Below are positions 15,465 through 17,035 of a DNA stretch of 17,035 bases, one piece after another. Under the pieces are notes generated by a model. It did not search any database. It saw nothing but the letters and a program-made list of their open reading frames with translations, and had not been told where the DNA came from. The position numbers and the translations under genes are program-made. Each line of letters begins with the position of its first letter. Position 1 is the stretch's first letter. This DNA comes from an uncultured Anaerolineaceae bacterium (lineage in GTDB: Bacteria > Chloroflexota > Anaerolineae > Anaerolineales > Anaerolineaceae): the NCBI GenBank assembly GCA_937894825.1, contig CALCQT010000500.1:1-17035 (forward strand), given 5' to 3'.

Positions 15465-16474
15465 ATGATAAAAGTTGGCATAAGTGGATATGGCGATTGG
15501 CTGACGGGGTCGCGTTGCAAAAGGACATGGAACTGGTCGGCGTTGCCGATGTTGCTCCAACCCTGGCAGTCCGGGCATTGAAGGAAAAGGGCATGCCCTA
15601 CGCGCTGTACCTCGCGATCAACGATAACCTGCCGGAATTTGAACGGCTTGGAATCCCGGTCAGTGGCACATTGGAAGAACTGGTGCAAAAATGCGACATT
15701 ATTCTGGATGCCACCAGTGCAGGCGTTGGTGCAAAAAACAAAGAAATCTATGCGAAATACAATAAAAAAGCTGTCTTCCAGGGCGGCGAGAAAAACTCCG
15801 TCGCAGACGTCTTCTTTCATGGCTATGCGAATTACGAGGCCGGAATCGGGAAACAATTCCTGAAACTGACGTCCTGCAACACGACCGGTCTAATCCGGGC
15901 CGTCGATTGCCTGGATAAAGCCTATGGTCTGGAAAAAGTCGCTATCACGATCATTCGTCGGGTGGCCGATCCCGGGGATTATCACCGCGGGCTGACCAAC
16001 GCGCTGCAGATGGAAAAAGCGCCCAGCCATCAGGCCGTCGATCTGATGACTATCATGCCGCATATCAACGCAACCGGCATTTTGGTCCACACGCCGGTAA
16101 CCCATGGACACATCATCACCGTCCTTGCGACCGGAAAGAAAAAAATCAGCAAGGAAATGGCGCTGGAGACTTTTCTGAAGCACGACCGGATTCGCGTCGT
16201 CAGTATCAAAGACGGCTTCCTTGGAAACGCTTCCTTCTTCCGCTATGCGCGCGATCTCGGCAACCCGCGTGGGGATATGTATGAAATCGGTCTCTGGGAA
16301 GACAGCATTGTCGAGAGCGGCAACGACATCATGTTCGCCATCAACATCCCGCAGGAATCGGTGACAATTCCCGAGCCCATCGACGCAATCCGGGCAGCCT
16401 GTGAACTGCAGAAAGATCCTGCCGAAGGCGTCCATCAGACCAACGAATACCTGGGAATGGGAAAATGGAAGTAA
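15465..16474 (+). CDS. Archaeal-type (type II) glyceraldehyde-3-phosphate dehydrogenase, apparently frameshifted near its start
   Basis: The product is a type II phosphorylating GAPDH of the kind usual in archaea, which oxidises glyceraldehyde 3-phosphate to 1,3-bisphosphoglycerate. Marks are the active-site LTSCNTTGLIRAVDCLD (Cys codon at 15875), LVHTPVTHGHI, SIKDGFLGNASFFRYARDLGNPRGDMYEIGLWEDSI and IPEPIDAIRAA. The natural start is ATG 15465, behind CAGGAGGGAAAAAA, and gives MIKVGISGYG, the correct N-terminus. That frame ends at TGA 15579. The rest of the protein continues in another frame from about 15494 (RLADGVALQKDMELVGVADVA). The shift falls where TIGK of GYGTIGKR should be, as if 13 bases were lost. 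A shorter product from TTG 15497 would lack the nucleotide loop. It is either a broken gene or a sequence error. The stop overlaps the start of the kinase gene. Confidence 0.85.
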
Positions 16475-17035
16475 AGATGCGCTCACTGCGTGGGATTGAA
16501 CTCTTCGGCAAAAAGGTTCTCCTCCGTCCGGACATCAATTCCCCGCTTGATCCAAAAACAAAAAAAATCGTCAATGATGACCGGATCGTGAAAACAGTCC
16601 CGGTCATCAGGGAACTCCTGTCCGGAGGGGCAGCCATCGCTATCATTGCCCACCAGGGCGATACGCTGGATTATCAAAACCTGACCGGCTTGGAAGATCA
16701 GTCCGCGCGGCTGTCTGAATTATTAAGTACGCCAGTGGAATATCTGGATGACGTGTGCGGCCCGGCAGCCATTGAACGGGTGAAAAAACTGCAACCGGGC
16801 GAGATCGTCATTTTGGGCAATCTGCGCTATCTGACCGAGGAAGTTTCAACCTTCGAAAAAGACGTCAAACTGGACGCGGAAGCATATACCCATACCTGGT
16901 TGGTGCGCAAATTGGCGCCGCTTTTTGATCTGTACGTCAACGAGGCTTTTGCCGCGGCGCACCGCAACGCGCCCAGCATGGTCGCGTTCCAGGAACTTCT
17001 GCCAACCGCCGCCGGACCATTGTTATTCGCCGAGT
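16465..17035 (+). CDS. pgk: Archaeal-type phosphoglycerate kinase (N-terminal part; runs past the window edge)
   Basis: The N-terminal 190 residues of a phosphoglycerate kinase, which makes ATP from 1,3-bisphosphoglycerate. Family marks are LLRPDINSPLDP (19-30), DDRI (38-41), IAHQGD (61-66), GNLRYLTEE (118-126) and VNEAFAAAHRNAPSMVAF (158-175). The DINSP and HQG forms are those of archaeal PGKs (bacterial: DFNVP and HLGRP). Substrate-binding residues R21, R40, H63, R121 and R167 are kept, but the Arg after HxG is Asp66. The ATG at 16465 overlaps the GAPDH end by 10 bases; ATG 16477, with GGAAG five bases before it, is an equal choice. The overlap implies coupled translation of a GAPDH-PGK pair. 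Confidence 0.85.
   Translation, partial: MEVKMRSLRGIELFGKKVLLRPDINSPLDPKTKKIVNDDRIVKTVPVIRELLSGGAAIAIIAHQGDTLDYQNLTGLEDQSARLSELLSTPVEYLDDVCGPAAIERVKKLQPGEIVILGNLRYLTEEVSTFEKDVKLDAEAYTHTWLVRKLAPLFDLYVNEAFAAAHRNAPSMVAFQELLPTAAGPLLFAE

Noticed and set aside
15890..16486. 198-aa open frame on the minus strand
   Set aside because: Antisense to the well-supported GAPDH-like gene, with no family motifs.
1..17035. CRISPR arrays, tRNA or rRNA genes, insertion sequences, phage genes
   Set aside because: No regular spaced repeats, no tRNA or rRNA sequence, and no transposase or integrase motifs were seen on either strand.

Overview
The window is one cyclitol (inositol) utilisation locus of an anaerobe-like bacterium, cut at both ends. 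Two inositol-degrading chemistries lie side by side. The classical Bacillus-type route is represented by the iolD C-terminus and iolE at the left edge and by iolB near the right. The route described for Thermotoga maritima (inosose -> diketo-inositol -> ring hydrolysis by a creatininase-family enzyme -> 5-keto-L-gluconate epimerisation) is represented by two IolN-like creatininase-family genes, an IolO-like epimerase and two zinc dehydrogenases.

Layout: (1) 2-1531 (+): iolD (partial) and iolE, closed by a 20-bp inverted-repeat terminator at 1547-1594. (2) 9842-1612 (-): a seven-gene block read right to left: zinc dehydrogenase, second zinc dehydrogenase, a ribose-type (CUT2) ABC transporter (ATPase, two permeases, binding protein) and a 372-aa IolN-type hydrolase. 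(3) 9843-10337: a divergent control region with two mirror-arranged operators built on TGGCATGCCA. (4) 10338-14135 (+): a second IolN-like hydrolase, IolO, an FCD-type GntR regulator, a decayed IolE-like (possibly IolB/IolE) remnant, and a DeoR-family regulator resembling IolR. (5) 14546-17035 (+): iolB with its own promoter, an archaeal-type (type II) GAPDH with an apparent frameshift, and the start of an archaeal-type phosphoglycerate kinase, cut by the window edge.

Inferred working: the ABC system imports inositol or a related cyclitol. The dehydrogenases oxidise ring carbons, the IolN-like enzymes open the diketo ring, and IolO makes a uronate-type product for hexuronate metabolism. IolD/E/B feed the classical route, which ends in triose phosphate, and the GAPDH-PGK pair could drain that product into lower glycolysis. 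GntR is the likely local regulator of the divergent block, and the IolR-like protein a candidate regulator of iolB and possibly other promoters.

Organism: archaeal-type GAPDH and PGK in a bacterial iol cluster, strong AGGAGG-type ribosome binding sites and moderate GC (roughly 37-60% in lines counted by eye) would suit Chloroflexota (Anaerolineae-like), but this is a weak inference; Firmicutes or Spirochaetes are not excluded. The outer genes look more GC-rich than the middle block, so the Thermotoga-type module may have been inserted into an older iolD-E-B cluster.
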